DNA of 64,000 bases, taken from NCBI GenBank assembly GCA_011033025.1, contig WFMF01000007.1, positions 744,001 through 808,000 of the forward strand, written 5' to 3'. This stretch comes from Beroe forskalii (taxonomy: Eukaryota > Ctenophora > Nuda > Beroida > Beroidae). The notes under the pieces are model-generated. The model saw only the letters and a program-made list of their open reading frames with translations, ran no database searches and was not told where the DNA came from. Positions 1-11,340 of the stretch are shown here, in pieces (position 1 is the stretch's first letter; every line of letters begins with the position of its first letter). The translations under genes were made by a program, and so were the position numbers.

Positions 1-510
1 TAACTGGTGGTTCAAAAGGGTACCCATAATTTGTTAGTGTAACTGGTGGTTCAGAAAGGTCTAGGTACCCATAATTAGTTGGTGTAACTGGTGGCTCAGA
101 AAGGTACCCATAATTGGTGAGTGTAACTGGTGGTTCAGAAAAGTACCCATAATTGGTTGGTGTAACTGGTGGTTCAGAAATGTACCAATAATTGGTTGGT
201 GTAACTAGTGGTTCAGAAAGGTACCCATAATTGTTTAGTGTAACTGGTGGTTCAAAAGGGTACCCATAATTTGTTAGTGTAACTGGTGGTTCAGAAAGGT
301 ACCAATAATTGGTTAGTGTAACTGGTGGTTCAGAAAGGTCTAGGTACCCATAATTAGTTGGTGTAACTGGTGGCTCAGAAAGGTACCCATAATTGGCGAG
401 TGTAACTGGTGGTTCAGAAAGGTACCCATAATTGATTAGTGTATCTGGTGGCTCAGAAAGGTACCCATAATTGGTTAGCATAAGTGGTGGTTCAGAAAGG
501 TACCCATAAT
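1..510. repeat. 38-40 bp tandem array, each unit with GGTACC(C)
   Basis: About a dozen units of the form GGTACCCATAATTGGTTGGT followed by GTAACTGGTGGTTCAGAAA. Units vary at a few positions (TTGGTT, TTAGTT, TTGGCG, CTCAG for TTCAG) and some carry a short TCTA insert. The array resumes at 1340-1485 after the MITE at 513-1337. Short ORFs here are translations of the repeat. Confidence 0.9.
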
Positions 511-512
511 TA

Positions 513-1337
513 CACTCAGTTTTTTTTATAAGAAACTGTCTATAAGAAACTTAGCCTAGGATTTCCGAAAATTTAAGAAACTTAGCCTAGAATTTCGGAA
601 AAATTAAGAAACTTCACTGATTTACAATTAAGAAATTAAGAAACTTCTAGCCTAGAATTTTGAAATTTGTGTATAAAATCCTATTGCAACTGAAATTCTT
701 TTAACATGATACGTCTGGTTTCTGGGGGCTGCTCCCCAGACCCCAATTTTTTGATTGTGAACATTCCGAAACTAATCTAGTACTTCTATTGAACTTCTAT
801 TACAGTATTACACTGGATATGTGATAATGGATCATAATATAAAATAGAAATTTAGAAAATGAATCTTTCATGATTTTTCGGTTTAAAGTAACATGCCAGA
901 TACTAAAGCACAAAACAGAAATTTAGAAATTGTTGTTGCGACAGGACACTATTACAGTTCCATATCTATTCCAAAAGTTCCAAGCATTATAGGATTTAGA
1001 TATTATTTAGATATTATCTAAATTTCAAAATTTTTTGGAAGAACATTTCATGAAGATCCCTGAACATTATTGTATACAGCTGCACAAATCTTTTAAGATA
1101 GGTACATGCTTGAAAGTGTATAATTTAACTGAAAATATCAGAAGGTTCGATTCTAATCCTCAACTACAGTCTACACAGTAGGTTCCTATGTTGGAAATTT
1201 CGTAGACATTTTTCGTACGGTATGTCGGTATGTAGAATTAAGAAACCGATTAAGAAACTTTTAGGCTCAAAATCGTGAAAAAATAAGAAACTTGTAGCCT
1301 AGGATTTCAATAAGTTTCTTATAAAAAAAACTGAGTG
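513..1337. mobile_element. 825-bp MITE with TA target duplication, inserted in the array
   Basis: Perfect 25-bp inverted termini start CACTCAGTTTTTTTTATAAG and are flanked by TA (511-512 and 1338-1339). Removing the element and one TA restores CCATAATTAGTTGGTG, a unit variant present intact nearby (about 69-84 and 349-364). Subterminal AAGAAACTTAGCCTAGGATT words recur at both ends. There is no coding capacity. TA duplication suggests mobilisation by a Tc1/mariner-like transposase (inference). Confidence 0.85.
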
Positions 1338-1659
1338 TAGTTGGTGTAACTGGTGGTTCAGAAAGATACACATTAATGGTTGGTGTAACTGTTTGTTCGA
1401 AAAGGTACCCATAATTTGTTGGTGTAACTGGTGGTTCAGAAAGAAAGGTACCCATAATTGGTTGGTGTAGCTGGTGTTCAAAAAGTACCTAAAAGCCTAT
1501 AGTAGCATGCGTTCATCAGGTGATTCGCCTGCTAAATTGACCAATTTTGCTCCGCAAAAAGGTACCTATTGCCCTTCTTTTTGCCCTTCTTTTCGTCAAA
1601 AATCTTGCCCTGCGACGGTTTTTTCAAAATTTGGCAGCTATGGATGCAGTCATTTGTGT

Positions 1660-1985
1660 ATAATATGGAAGGCGCCGGCGGATGTATGGGAATTATGAAT
1701 TCCGGCCGATGAGATTGTCAGTGTGCCCGCCATAGGGATGAAGGTTTCTTATGAAAATTATGGATGGCGCAGGCGGATGAAGTGTTATTTTGGGATATAT
1801 ATTCCGGCCGATGCCCGCCAAAGGGAAGCAGGTTGCTTCGGGAATTATGGAATGCGCCGGCGGAAGATTTGGGATATTATTAATTCCGGCCAATGAGATC
1901 GATGTTTATTATACCTGCCCAAGGAAGGGATGTGATTTATGGATTTTACGGATTGGCGCCGGCAGATGATTTAACAAATAACTCA
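1660..1985. repeat. Diverged ~90-115 bp repeat with GGCGCCGGCGGA and ATTCCGGCCGATG words
   Basis: Four imperfect copies of a module follow each other: a GGCG(C/A)(C/A)GGCGGA word, then AATTCCGGCC(G/A)ATG, then GCCCGCCA(T/A)AGGGA. Spacing is irregular. It lies just outside the element end at 1642, so it may be the host repeat of that insertion. Confidence 0.5.
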
Positions 1986-4440
1986 ATATAGAGGCCTCAT
2001 GTCTGAGTGGAGTGCCGGTGAGTAAGCAGGCACAGTTAGCAGGTAGCAGGAATTGAACCTGTTGCAGCACTGACATCGAACATTGCAAGCATGCGGCAGA
2101 TTCTTGTTTTCCTTCGGAACGCATATTAGCACTATGTTGAATAACGAACTTACTACTTACCTATTCACAATAACTAACAACTAATGGGGAATTGGGAGTG
2201 ATAGGCCCACATCTATAATTCAGATCTCACCAATCAAGTTTACTAATTGTCACTCAATTATCTATGAAACGCAGGGTCAAGCTCCTTACTTTCATAGGCG
2301 GCATTCATTCTTCTCGAACTATAAGCAAGCATGCAATACACTTGTCGGTGCTTAGCAGTATGTACCAATCTTTGATTGAAAATGATAGCAAATGATGTCG
2401 TTAGTTTGAAGCTGAAAACAATCGATATTCACAGGATTCTTGCCTTGCCGAATGGAATTTTATATTAATTCATTTATTAATTAGTATGGGGTATTGATTG
2501 TTAACTAATTTTCCATGGTAATTTTAGTACTATTGTAACGACAATCAGCACGTTTACAGTTATATTCACACTAACAAGTTAATCATGAACAGCTTAAAGG
2601 ATGCATATCAAGTTAAGCATCAATTTCCCTCATTGTTCAATAATAATGATGTCGTTGCAATGACATGAAGTCAAAAGATGAATAATAATTATGATTCATT
2701 AATAAATTTCCAGTTCTTAGCTTTAAACAAGTGCACTGCCTAAAAGGCATTACATAAACGGCACGGTCACATAGCGCAAGTGGCATGTGGGGTTAGTGAG
2801 CTCAAGTCCCCCGCTTAGTTAGATTCCCAGATGGCTGAGTGGAAAAGAGAGGGTGTTTCCGACTTGCGCTAGTATTGATCTAGTCGCCGGCTACAAAAGT
2901 GTGGGAAGTTGGCGCCTCTCCGGGCCTCGCCTAACTGTGCACCGTCGGGCTTGTGTCTCATGCGTGGGACATGCACAGGTTGGGGAACATCACTGATCCT
3001 ACAGGTCACTCACGTATTGCAGCATAATATACTATAGGACGTAGGTACAGTTCATGGATAGACACATCATAATCATAATTGATAGTTGCAAGCAATAAAT
3101 TACGTCATCAACATGCTTAGTGACTAGTTACACAATTATTTCAGTGCAATTGATGAACCGTTTGAAAACACAATGCCATAATAAGTATCAAAGCAAGCAG
3201 TTGTTGAGCATAGGCCAAATTATTCTAGTATTTCACAGCAATTAAGTGGCATGCTTCTTCGGTGATGAAACACCATCAAACTGAATTTTCAGAGCCATGC
3301 AGGAATTCAGGAATTATTTCGTTGCATCAGCAACTAGCATAATAATGCCGTATATTTTGTAGGATAACAAATAATCTCCTACTTTGATTCATCCAAATTC
3401 AAGTATATAATTATCTGAATGATTAAATACTTAATAATGTTGTAATTAACGGTTAGGTAATGATTAAATAATTAAATAATTAATTGAACCTTAATGGATA
3501 TATGCGCAAAAAGCCCATTAACGTCATTCAAACCTTGTCAACAAATTCCATACATTTCCACCAGTCACCATGCACCTTAAACCACGCTAAACCTCAATCA
3601 CTCTTGTTGTAGGATAGCATAATGGCAACTCACACCATGAGATAGGTAACGTCTTACTGCATGGTAAAAATGGCACTATGTACGCAAACTCATTCACAAC
3701 AGGGTGCACGGAATTATTTAAGTATTTAGTACTCTGCGTGTTCACCAGCAGATAAATAAAGAAATAAGAATTATAGCGAAGTCCGTAGTACACATGTGAA
3801 TGAACGATCTTGCTTATAGAAAATTCTTCTCGTAACTATTTTCAAAATATTGTTCGAATTCAGTTGAATATGAAAGTTGCATGTGAAAACTAGACAGTTC
3901 AATGTCTATAGTCAACTGCGTTATGTTCTGATAATGACGACTTCTCATAATTAAGAACACTAACTGTCTATCTTCTTCTCGTGCAATAATTATGGAAGTT
4001 GAATGATGAATTTTGTTTTTTTTGATTTTATAGTACACATAAAGATAATAAAGTACAGATTTCAAAATTTAATGGCGAGTAGGAAATTATTTTCTTTATA
4101 AGTCAAATATCTTTTAAACGTCAATTGATATTATGTATATGTATCGTTGTATCATATTGATGAGTTGTTACGATCGCGTTCATGAAACAAACTGATGTCA
4201 CCAAAGAACGGAAGCCATGCCTACCTACAGCTTCTGGATATGCAGCGCTTAAATGAACTCTCAATGCCACCATAATGCCTGTGAATGCCTACAGACACAG
4301 AATGCAGGGTAATTGCTCCAACTCGACTCCCTTCCACCGTCCTATATGGCAGATAACATCCCTCATCAAGCTCCACTCGCTAAGCTACCTAATCAGAGTA
4401 TGATGATCTCCACTGTATGATCAAATTTTTCAATTTTGTA
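1986..4440. other. No gene recognised; AT-rich sequence with two tRNA-like box motifs
   Basis: No coding region is supported. Two short stretches resemble internal RNA polymerase III promoters: GGTTCAATTCC on the minus strand at 2049-2059, and TAGCGCAAGTGG (about 2773) plus TGGCTGAGTGG (about 2832) on the plus strand. No cloverleaf could be completed. The rest is AT-rich and featureless to me. Confidence 0.4.
2765..2990 (+). repeat. Possible tRNA-derived SINE remnant
   Basis: TAGCGCAAGTGG and, about 60 bp later, TGGCTGAGTGG both fit box A (TRGCNNAGYNGG). GAGCTCAAGTCCCC partly fits box B. Downstream is a GC-richer tail with GTGGGACATGCACAGG-like inverted words. It stands out from AT-rich surroundings. 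No second copy is visible in the window, so the SINE call is weak. Confidence 0.25.
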
Positions 4441-4473
4441 TGTTAAATTTAATAACAATGATGAAAATCACAA

Positions 4474-4600
4474 ACCAATTTTAAACAGCCTGTGATGCCC
4501 CATGGCATCGAGATGGAATGCCTCATGGCATTTGTATTACCTTAAATTGGTAATGCAATCCGGGCTTCAATAAAATTAACCCTATCCGGAAATGAAAATT
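4474..4600. repeat. ~150-bp satellite unit, left of the 6.9-kb element
   Basis: The unit reads CCAATTTTAAACAGCCTGTG, ATGCCCCATGGCATCGAGAT, GGAATGCCTCATGGCATTTG, GCAATCCGGGC, then TTATCCGG. Further copies lie at about 11549-11700, 11701-11862 and 11863-11990, immediately after the element. The 6.9-kb insertion therefore split a tandem array. Each unit contains the palindromic words GCCCCATGGC and TGCCTCATGGCA. Confidence 0.85.
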
Positions 4601-5159
4601 ATGTCACGTATCTCTTGTCCATAGTTGCCAACTCGCCCTTCTTTCGGCAGGGCGCCCTGCTTTGCCCTGCTTTACGCCCTTCCGAACAATGTCAACCCTT
4701 CTTTAGAAGGGCATTTTTGAAAAGGTACCTGACCAAAAAAGGTACCAATTTATCTAAATTGAAGTAAATTTCTATGCAAATGTCTATCCAAAATCCCCAT
4801 CTTTGAGATGTTCACGAAAAGGCCAAAAATGAACGTGATTGCCTACAACCGCTAACAGTCTAATTGGTAGAACAACTAAAGTTTTGAAGTGAAGACAAAT
4901 ATTGAGATGAATGGTCCGTTCTAGACAGAAAAATTCCCAACCACTTTATTTTTGCTGATGCAAGTCAGGTTTTCTTTGATTTTGCTCTCAAATAAAAAAA
5001 AATCAAGCCAAAGATGACTAAGTTGAAAATATGGATTATGTATGATGGATTAGGTAGACTTTCTCCTTTGATTGGTGCAAAGTTGACTATGCAATTTGAA
5101 TTATTTAAGGCCATAGAATTAATATTAATGTATATAAATTGCTCTAGATGTTTTCAAAA

Positions 5160-6725
5160 TGGTGCCCATTTTACAAGATACACCAGAGAAAACCGATTAT
5201 TATTAGTTCTTTAATCTGTTTTAAAAAATAAAATAATTTTTTCAAAGGTACTTATTCACAAGTAACACCAGAGGAAGTGGTTGTTTTCAAGAAGGTAAAC
5301 TAATAACTAGAAACAAGAATTGAAAATCTTTGTTTTCAAAAAGTTGCCTATTCAGCTATTCCACAAGTTACACTAGATGTTTTTTTTTCAAAAAGTTGCT
5401 CACTTCACAAGTTTCACTAAAGAAAATTATTTATTTTCAAAAAGGTACCTTTTTCACAGGTTACACTATTGAGAAAATGGCTGTTTTTAAAAAGGAACAC
5501 CCTCCACAACTTTCACCTTTTCACTAGAGTTATTGAAAATAAGTGTTTCAATAATGAACAAGGTGCCATTTCATGAGTTACACTAGAAAAAGTCCTTGTT
5601 TTGGAAAGCTTATTAAGTAATTTATTTCAAAAGTTGCACTGGAGGAAATTATTTTTTCAAAAAGTACCTACCTTAGGACTTTAGGAGGTCTATTTATATG
5701 GGTCGAAATTGCGGTGTTTGAAATTTTGGTAGGTTGAAAATATGGGGATTTTTTTCAAAAATCCCCAAATTTCACCCACCAAATAAAATTGGGTGATTTT
5801 TTAACTTTTTGCTGACAAATGAAAGATTTTTTGCGGAAAACTATGGAAAAATAAATTAATTCTAATATTACAAATCGAATTCTTGATCGTCTTCCTGAGC
5901 CTCTGCTTCATTAATTACTGTTCTAAATTTTTGAATTTCAATTGTTTTAACCATTTGACTTTGACTAAATGATCTGTAACTATCTGAAAACTCATCTCTG
6001 AAACGAAATTGTACTGTTTTAGTAGAGTTCAAGAAATTTCGAAATCGGGTTGAATTAAATTGGGGAGTAAAATTGTGGCGGGCAAAATTTTGGTAGGTTG
6101 AAAATATGGGGATTTTTTCGAAAAATCCCCAAATTACAACCTTTATAAATAGACCTCCTAAGGTATTTCTTAGGTTACACTTGAAAAGTATTTTCAAAAA
6201 GGTACCCTCTAAAAGTCTAAAGAAATAATTGCTTTCTAAAAATCAAAAAGGTACTTACGTATTTCAGAAGCTTCAATGGAGAAAATCATTGCTTTCGAAA
6301 AGGTACCTTTTACAAAAGTTACACTTGAGAAAATGATAATTTCTAAAAAGGTGCCTAATTCTCAAGAAAATTGCTGTTCTCGAAAAGGTACCTATTTCAC
6401 AAGCTTCAATGAAGAAAATCATTGTGATCGAAAAGGTACCTTTTTCGAAAGTTACACTTGAGAAAGTGATAGTTTCTAAAATGGTACCTATTTCTCAAGA
6501 AAATTGTTGTTCTCAAAGAGGTACCAATTTCACAAGTTTCAACGGAGAAAATCATTGTAATTGAAAAGGTACCTTAATCAAAAGTCACACTTGAGAAAGT
6601 GATAGTTTCTAAAAAGGTACCTAATTCTCAAGAAAATTGCTGTTCTCAATAAGGTACCTATTTCACAAGTTTCAATGGAGAAAATCATTTTGATCGAAAA
6701 AGGTACCTTTTTCAAAAGTTAAACT
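5160..6725. repeat. GGTACC higher-order array, left block
   Basis: Units of about 38-45 bp alternate in three types: GGTACCTATTTCACAAGTTT with CAATGGAGAAAATCATTG, GGTACCTTTTTCAAAAGTTA with CACTTGAGAAAGTGATAG, and GGTACCTATTTCTCAAGAAA with ATTGCTGTTCTC. The three together form a ~125-bp higher-order repeat. The array is interrupted at 5681-6161 and resumes at 9845-11340. Confidence 0.85.
5681..6161. mobile_element. Small MITE-like insertion in the GGTACC array
   Basis: Inverted ends TTAGGAGGTCTATTTATA (5681) and TATAAATAGACCTCCTAA (ending 6161) bound 481 bp. Inside, a segment with TTTTGGTAGGTTGAAAATAT and a GGGGATTTTTTTCAAAAATC hairpin occurs twice in the same orientation (about 5727 and 6085). 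Array sequence lies on both sides. No clean target duplication was found. Confidence 0.6.
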
Positions 6726-8768
6726 TAATGATAAGTGTCTAGCAAATAGCTGTATATATGCAGCTATTTACCCAATTGTTTTCAAGTTGAGTTTTAGAAA
6801 TGATTTCAACTTCTGGAATCATCAGGAGTTGTTTACAGTAGTAGTAGAAGGCTTGAAGTTCAAGCAGCAATGATTTTTTCTTTGATTTTCATTCAACTCT
6901 GTTCACAGTGAAGCATCAAAAATGACCAAATTTTCATTTTTTTCGAAAAAAATAAAATTTTTTAGGAGTTTGTTTGTTAAAATAAGCCAAAAGTGGGAGA
7001 GCCTCCAATATTCCTTCCAAGCTCAATTCAGGATATACTTGATGCCTTCAATAGCTTATTTTACACCCAGTATGGCTACTTTTTTTGTGAATGCCTCCTG
7101 AAGAAAGGGTCCAAATAGTGTCATATATGACACTTTTTGCAATTTCAATGACACCATCATTTAAGTGCCATAACTTTCAATAAAATCTATTTGTGTCTCT
7201 GAAAACTTATCAGTTGTCCACAAGAGCCCTGTGAGACGATTGGAAACTTCCATAGAGGCATTCATGCTAATGTTATTGAGATATCGGCCAATTTTCATGA
7301 AGACCTCTGAAAATTTGGTATTTTACCTGAAAAAGCTTAAATTTAATTGGTAAAATTGCTAGGAGAGCCTCTGAATATTATTTTAACGTTTTCTACGAAA
7401 CAGCAGCTTTGAAATAGAACCAAACTTATAAAGACTGTGCAAAGCTGGGCTGAGATATAGCTAGATTGATATGGCAAATTTTCTGAAGGCTCAAATCACT
7501 TTTTCTTATCAGGAAGGCTAAGAAAATTGTTTAGATTCTGTAATGAATCCCCAAATCAAAACCTAGGATGTTACAAATAATATTCAACAATTATCACCTG
7601 AAAAAGTCTTATAACGAGACATTTAAGTCAATTTGTTTCAAAAAGTGTCATATTTGACACTTTTTGTAAAAAAAATTCAACCTGCTGTTGGATCAATAAT
7701 AGCTGTAAGCATCGAAAAATGATTACAATAACATACAAAGTTGGTTAACTATTCATTGGAACCATGCTGGATGGCTGTCAGTTTGTTTTATAGTTGTTAT
7801 TCGAAGAATTAAAGAAAATGATCGTAGTTCACTATATATTTTGCCTTATAATAGATATGATTTAAATTGGAATGAGCTTAAAATTGCCCAGTATGTAAGT
7901 TTATTCAGTACTGAACCTTATTCAACAAAATTTTACACGCCTAGATGAAAATAAATAGCAAAATGACTCTATTTAACAGTTTGCACAAAAAGTGTCATAT
8001 ATGACACTATTTAGAAACATTTGATACTCATGAAGGATCACACTGGACAACTCGGCACTGCTTTAAGACGGGTTCCAAATGATTGGTCATACTCTTATCT
8101 ATGCAAGGAAGGTGCAATATACTTATCCAGAGGAAATGGGTTCCGATTTTCAGCAAAATAGGAAATCTGTAAATAGCTGCATATATGACACTATTCTAAC
8201 AAAAAGCGGGAATTATTCTTAATGTAAGTATCTTCCAAGCATCAATTAGTCTTTAATTTCAAGGCATAATGGATAGTATCAATTTTAAATCATTTTGGTA
8301 GGCTCTCCTACAATCACATAAATTTCTTGACCACATAAAATATGGAAAAATCAATTTATGCCAACCTTGATGATGAAAAATCAATTTTTAGAAAATTCTT
8401 AACAGCTTGAAGCTTCAGCTTTGTTTTAAACATTCCCTAGATTAATGACAATTAATATTAAACAAATTTCGCAGACACAATCACATAAAAACAGACATTA
8501 GGACAATTTAACATGGAATCACTTTTTCAAATTTTTACTAGTGATAGGGCGTATAAAACCATCTATAATTCACTATCGATTGTCGGTAGACTGAAGCGGT
8601 TTTTGCTACTTGTAGATAAATGGCTACTTTTGTGAAAAGGATAATCATTTTTATTACATCTCTGCTGCATCTTAGTATTGTGGCATAGTTTCAAAAAGAT
8701 GTCATATATGCCACTATTTGGCCAAATAGCTGCATATATGCAGCTATTCGACAGCTATCATTAAGTAC
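6723..8768. mobile_element. ~2-kb inverted-repeat element studded with ATATAT-centred palindromes
   Basis: Left end ACTTAATGATAAGTGTC with AAATAGCTGTATATATGCAG is mirrored at the right end (AAATAGCTGCATATATGCAG, then GACAGCTATCATTAAGT). The interior repeats the palindrome AGTGTCATATATGACACT at 7117, 7640 (variant) and 7991, with hybrid forms at 8171 and 8699. There is no long ORF. The left junction interrupts a GGTACC array unit after TTCAAAAGTTA. Confidence 0.65.
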
Positions 8769-8872
8769 CTTCGGAAATATTATGCCATTCAAGCGTGACC
8801 ACCAATAAATATCAGAAAATGTCAGAGCATTAATTCTGTTCTAGGGAAAAAAAATTCAATATCCAGTATTAA

Positions 8873-9836
8873 TCATTCAATTCCACAAAAAGCCATATCA
8901 AAATAGTAAGTCTTCAGCAATTTTTTAAACGTTCCCAATTCTGTACTACATCTAATGCTATAAGGCAAAATATTCCATATCTTGGGAGCAATATGAGAGA
9001 AAGATGCACTTGTTTTTAACAGACGTGATGGCTGAGGCACCTTGAGTAAATAAAAGTCATTGTCCAATCTTAAACTAACATTCTTAACATCTCAATGAAA
9101 TTAGTTCCTGAAGGTATTGAGGAGCCAAATTATTCAAACATTTGAACACCAAAAGAGCTATTTTGAATTTGATTCGAATTGAACTGGTAAGAAGTGAAGT
9201 TGTTTTAGATAAGGCTTGATATGATTCCATTTTTTTCTTGCCAGTCAGTCTGAAAATAAATCGAACTGCATTGTTTTGGAGCTTTTGTAGCTTCTGGATG
9301 TTCTTCTGTGTCAGTCCTCCATATGAAGCATTGCAATAGTCGATAACAGATAGGATATTTGAATGAACAAGTTGAACTTTCAATTCATGACTGAGCTTTG
9401 ATCCAATTCGTTTGAGATCCCTCAAGTTGAGGTAGCAAATCTGGGAGATGACATTGATTTGCTCACTCATGTCTAACTGATGATCAAAATAAAATCCAAG
9501 ATTCTTGGCATGAAGTGCAGGGGATAGTTTTATTTCACCAAAATTATTACCAAGTTCCAGTTCTTTGATAGGACTGACATAGTAACCTATGTCAAGGAAT
9601 TCTGTCTTGTCATCATTAAGCTTCATGAAGTTTTGTGCCATCCATTGCTTCACTACTTTACAACAGAGTTGTATATTAGTCATATCAGGATTTTCAGAAT
9701 CAACATCAAAAGCAAAATAGATCTGAGTATCATCTGCATACAAATGAATGCGAAATCTATATTTGGTCACTATATTTTCTAGTTGCTTGGTATAAAGGAT
9801 AAACAAGAGTGGTCCAAGAATCGACCCTTGAGGCAC
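8873..9836 (-). pseudogene. 5'-truncated LINE reverse transcriptase (C-terminal part)
   Basis: On the minus strand the 250-residue ORF (9836-9084) begins at the conserved PQGSILGPLLFILY block and continues to YADDTQIY, the catalytic aspartates of reverse transcriptase. It then has the thumb-like region and the SSIRIKFKIALLVFKCLNN segment typical of CR1/L2/I-type LINEs. The remainder (FSHIAPKIWNILPYSIR, then TFKKLLKTYYF) follows at 9067-8873 after a stop and frame break. The sequence upstream of PQGS is replaced at 9837-9845 by GGTACC array, so this is an ordinary 5'-truncated insertion. No complete element or endonuclease remains. Its C-terminal segment resembles the LINE tail at 29202-29621. 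Confidence 0.85.
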
Positions 9837-9844
9837 ACCAATGT

Positions 9845-11340
9845 TCAGTTTCTCAAGTTTCGATGGAGAAAATCATTGTGATCGAAAAGGTAAGTTTCTC
9901 AAAAGTTACACTTGAGAAAGTGTTAGTTTCTAAAAAGGTGCCTATTTCTCAAGAAAATTGATGTTCTCAAAGAGGTACCTATTTCACAAGTTTCAATGGA
10001 GAAAATCATTGTGATTGAAAAGGTACCTTAATCAAAAGTCACACTTGAGATAGTGATAGTTTCTAAAAAGGTACCTAATTCTCAAGAAAGTTGCTGTTCT
10101 CAATAAGGTACCTATTTCACAAGTTTCAACGGAGAAAATCTTTGCTTTCAAAAACGTACCTTTTTCAAAAGTTACACTTGAGAAAGCGATAGTTTCTAAA
10201 AAGGTACCGAATTCTCAAAAATAATGCTTTTCTCAAAGAGGTACCTATTTCAGAAGTTTCAATGGAGAAAATCATTGTGATCTTAAAGGTACCTTTTTCT
10301 AAAGTTACACTTGAGAAAGTGATAGTTTCTATAAAGGTACCTATTTCTCAAGATAATTGCTGTTCTCCAAAAGGTACCCATTTCACAAGTTACAATGGAT
10401 AAAATCATTGTGATCGAAAAGGAACCTTTTTCAAAAGTTACACTCGAGAAAGTGATAGTTTCTAAAAAGGTACACCTATTTCACAAGAAAATTGTTGGGT
10501 TCAAAAAGGTACCTATTTCACAAGTTTCAATGGAGAAAATCATTGTTATCGAAAAGGTACCTTTTTCAAAAATTACACTTGAGAAAGTGATAGTTTCTAA
10601 AAAGGTACCTAACTTTAAAAAAAATGCTGTTCTCAAAAAAGTACCTATTTCACAAGTTCCAACTTTTCAATGGAGAAATATATTGCTTTCGAAAAGGTAC
10701 CTTTTAAAAAAGTACACATTTCGCAAGTTTCAATGGAGAAAATCATCGAAAAAGTACCTTTCCAAAAGTTACACTTGAGAAAGTGATAGTTTCTAAAAAA
10801 TACATAGACACGCGCCTATCGGGTCCATTTTGGGATACTGCCCGAGGGCGTAAGCCCAAGGGTGGTATCCGGTTTTGGCCCGAGCTCGTAGGGCGAGGGT
10901 CTGAACCAATATGGACCCGATCAAAGTGTCTATCCATTATAGACCCGCATGAAAACTGCAGAGGGTTCTATAATGGTACCTATTTCTCAAGAAAATTGCT
11001 GTTCTCAATAAGGTTCTTATTTCACAAGTTTCAATGGAGAAAATCATTGTGATCGAAGAGGTACCTTTTTCAAAAGTCACACTTGAAAAAGTGATAGTTT
11101 CTAAAAAGGTACCTATTTTTCAAGAAAAAGGTTGTTCTCAAAAAGGTACCTATTTCAAAAGTTTCCATGGAGAAAATCATTGCTTTCGAAAAGGTACTCA
11201 TTTCACATAAGAGAAATGTTTGTCTAGAGAAATTATTGTCTTCAAAAAGGTACCAATTTTGACAGTTTTGAAAAAGGTGCCAGATATCTCTTAATCAGAC
11301 CTCAAAAGGTACCAAAACTAAAAGATTTGCGGAAAGGTAC
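9845..11340. repeat. GGTACC higher-order array, right block
   Basis: Same three unit types as 5160-6725, continuing after the LINE and palindrome element. The ORF over 10395-10778 is a translation of the repeat and not a gene. Towards 11300 the units degrade and give way to the element's GCCCTTCT-rich right end. Confidence 0.85.
10804..10932. mobile_element. GC-rich foldback insert
   Basis: A GC-rich island begins ATAGACACGCGCCTATCGGG and ends in the imperfect inverse CCCGATCAAAGTGTCTAT. Inner words GGTCCATTTTGG and CCAATATGGACC also pair. Array units lie on both sides, so it is a separate insertion of about 130 bp. It could also be a hairpin RNA source; there is no coding signal. Confidence 0.55.

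Larger units (their letters stand above)
1..1642. mobile_element. Right-hand end of a GGTACC-array element, start lies outside the window
   Basis: The segment is filled by a tandem array (1-510 and 1340-1485). It then has a unique stretch with TTGCCCTTCTTTTTGCCC-type words and ends at GGCAGCTATG (1633-1642). The complete element at 4620-11525 has the same right-end order: GGTACC array, GCCCTTCT words, a CCCTGCGAAGG-like word, then TTCAAAAGTTGGCAACTATG. I infer a diverged relative whose left end lies upstream, so its target duplication cannot be checked here. Confidence 0.5.

Noticed and set aside
2041-2110. Minus-strand tRNA gene suggested by GGTTCAATTCC
   Set aside because: Box B fits, but no acceptor stem or box A at the right distance could be paired.
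10395-10778. 127-codon ORF over the GGTACC array
   Set aside because: Repeat translation with no independent support.
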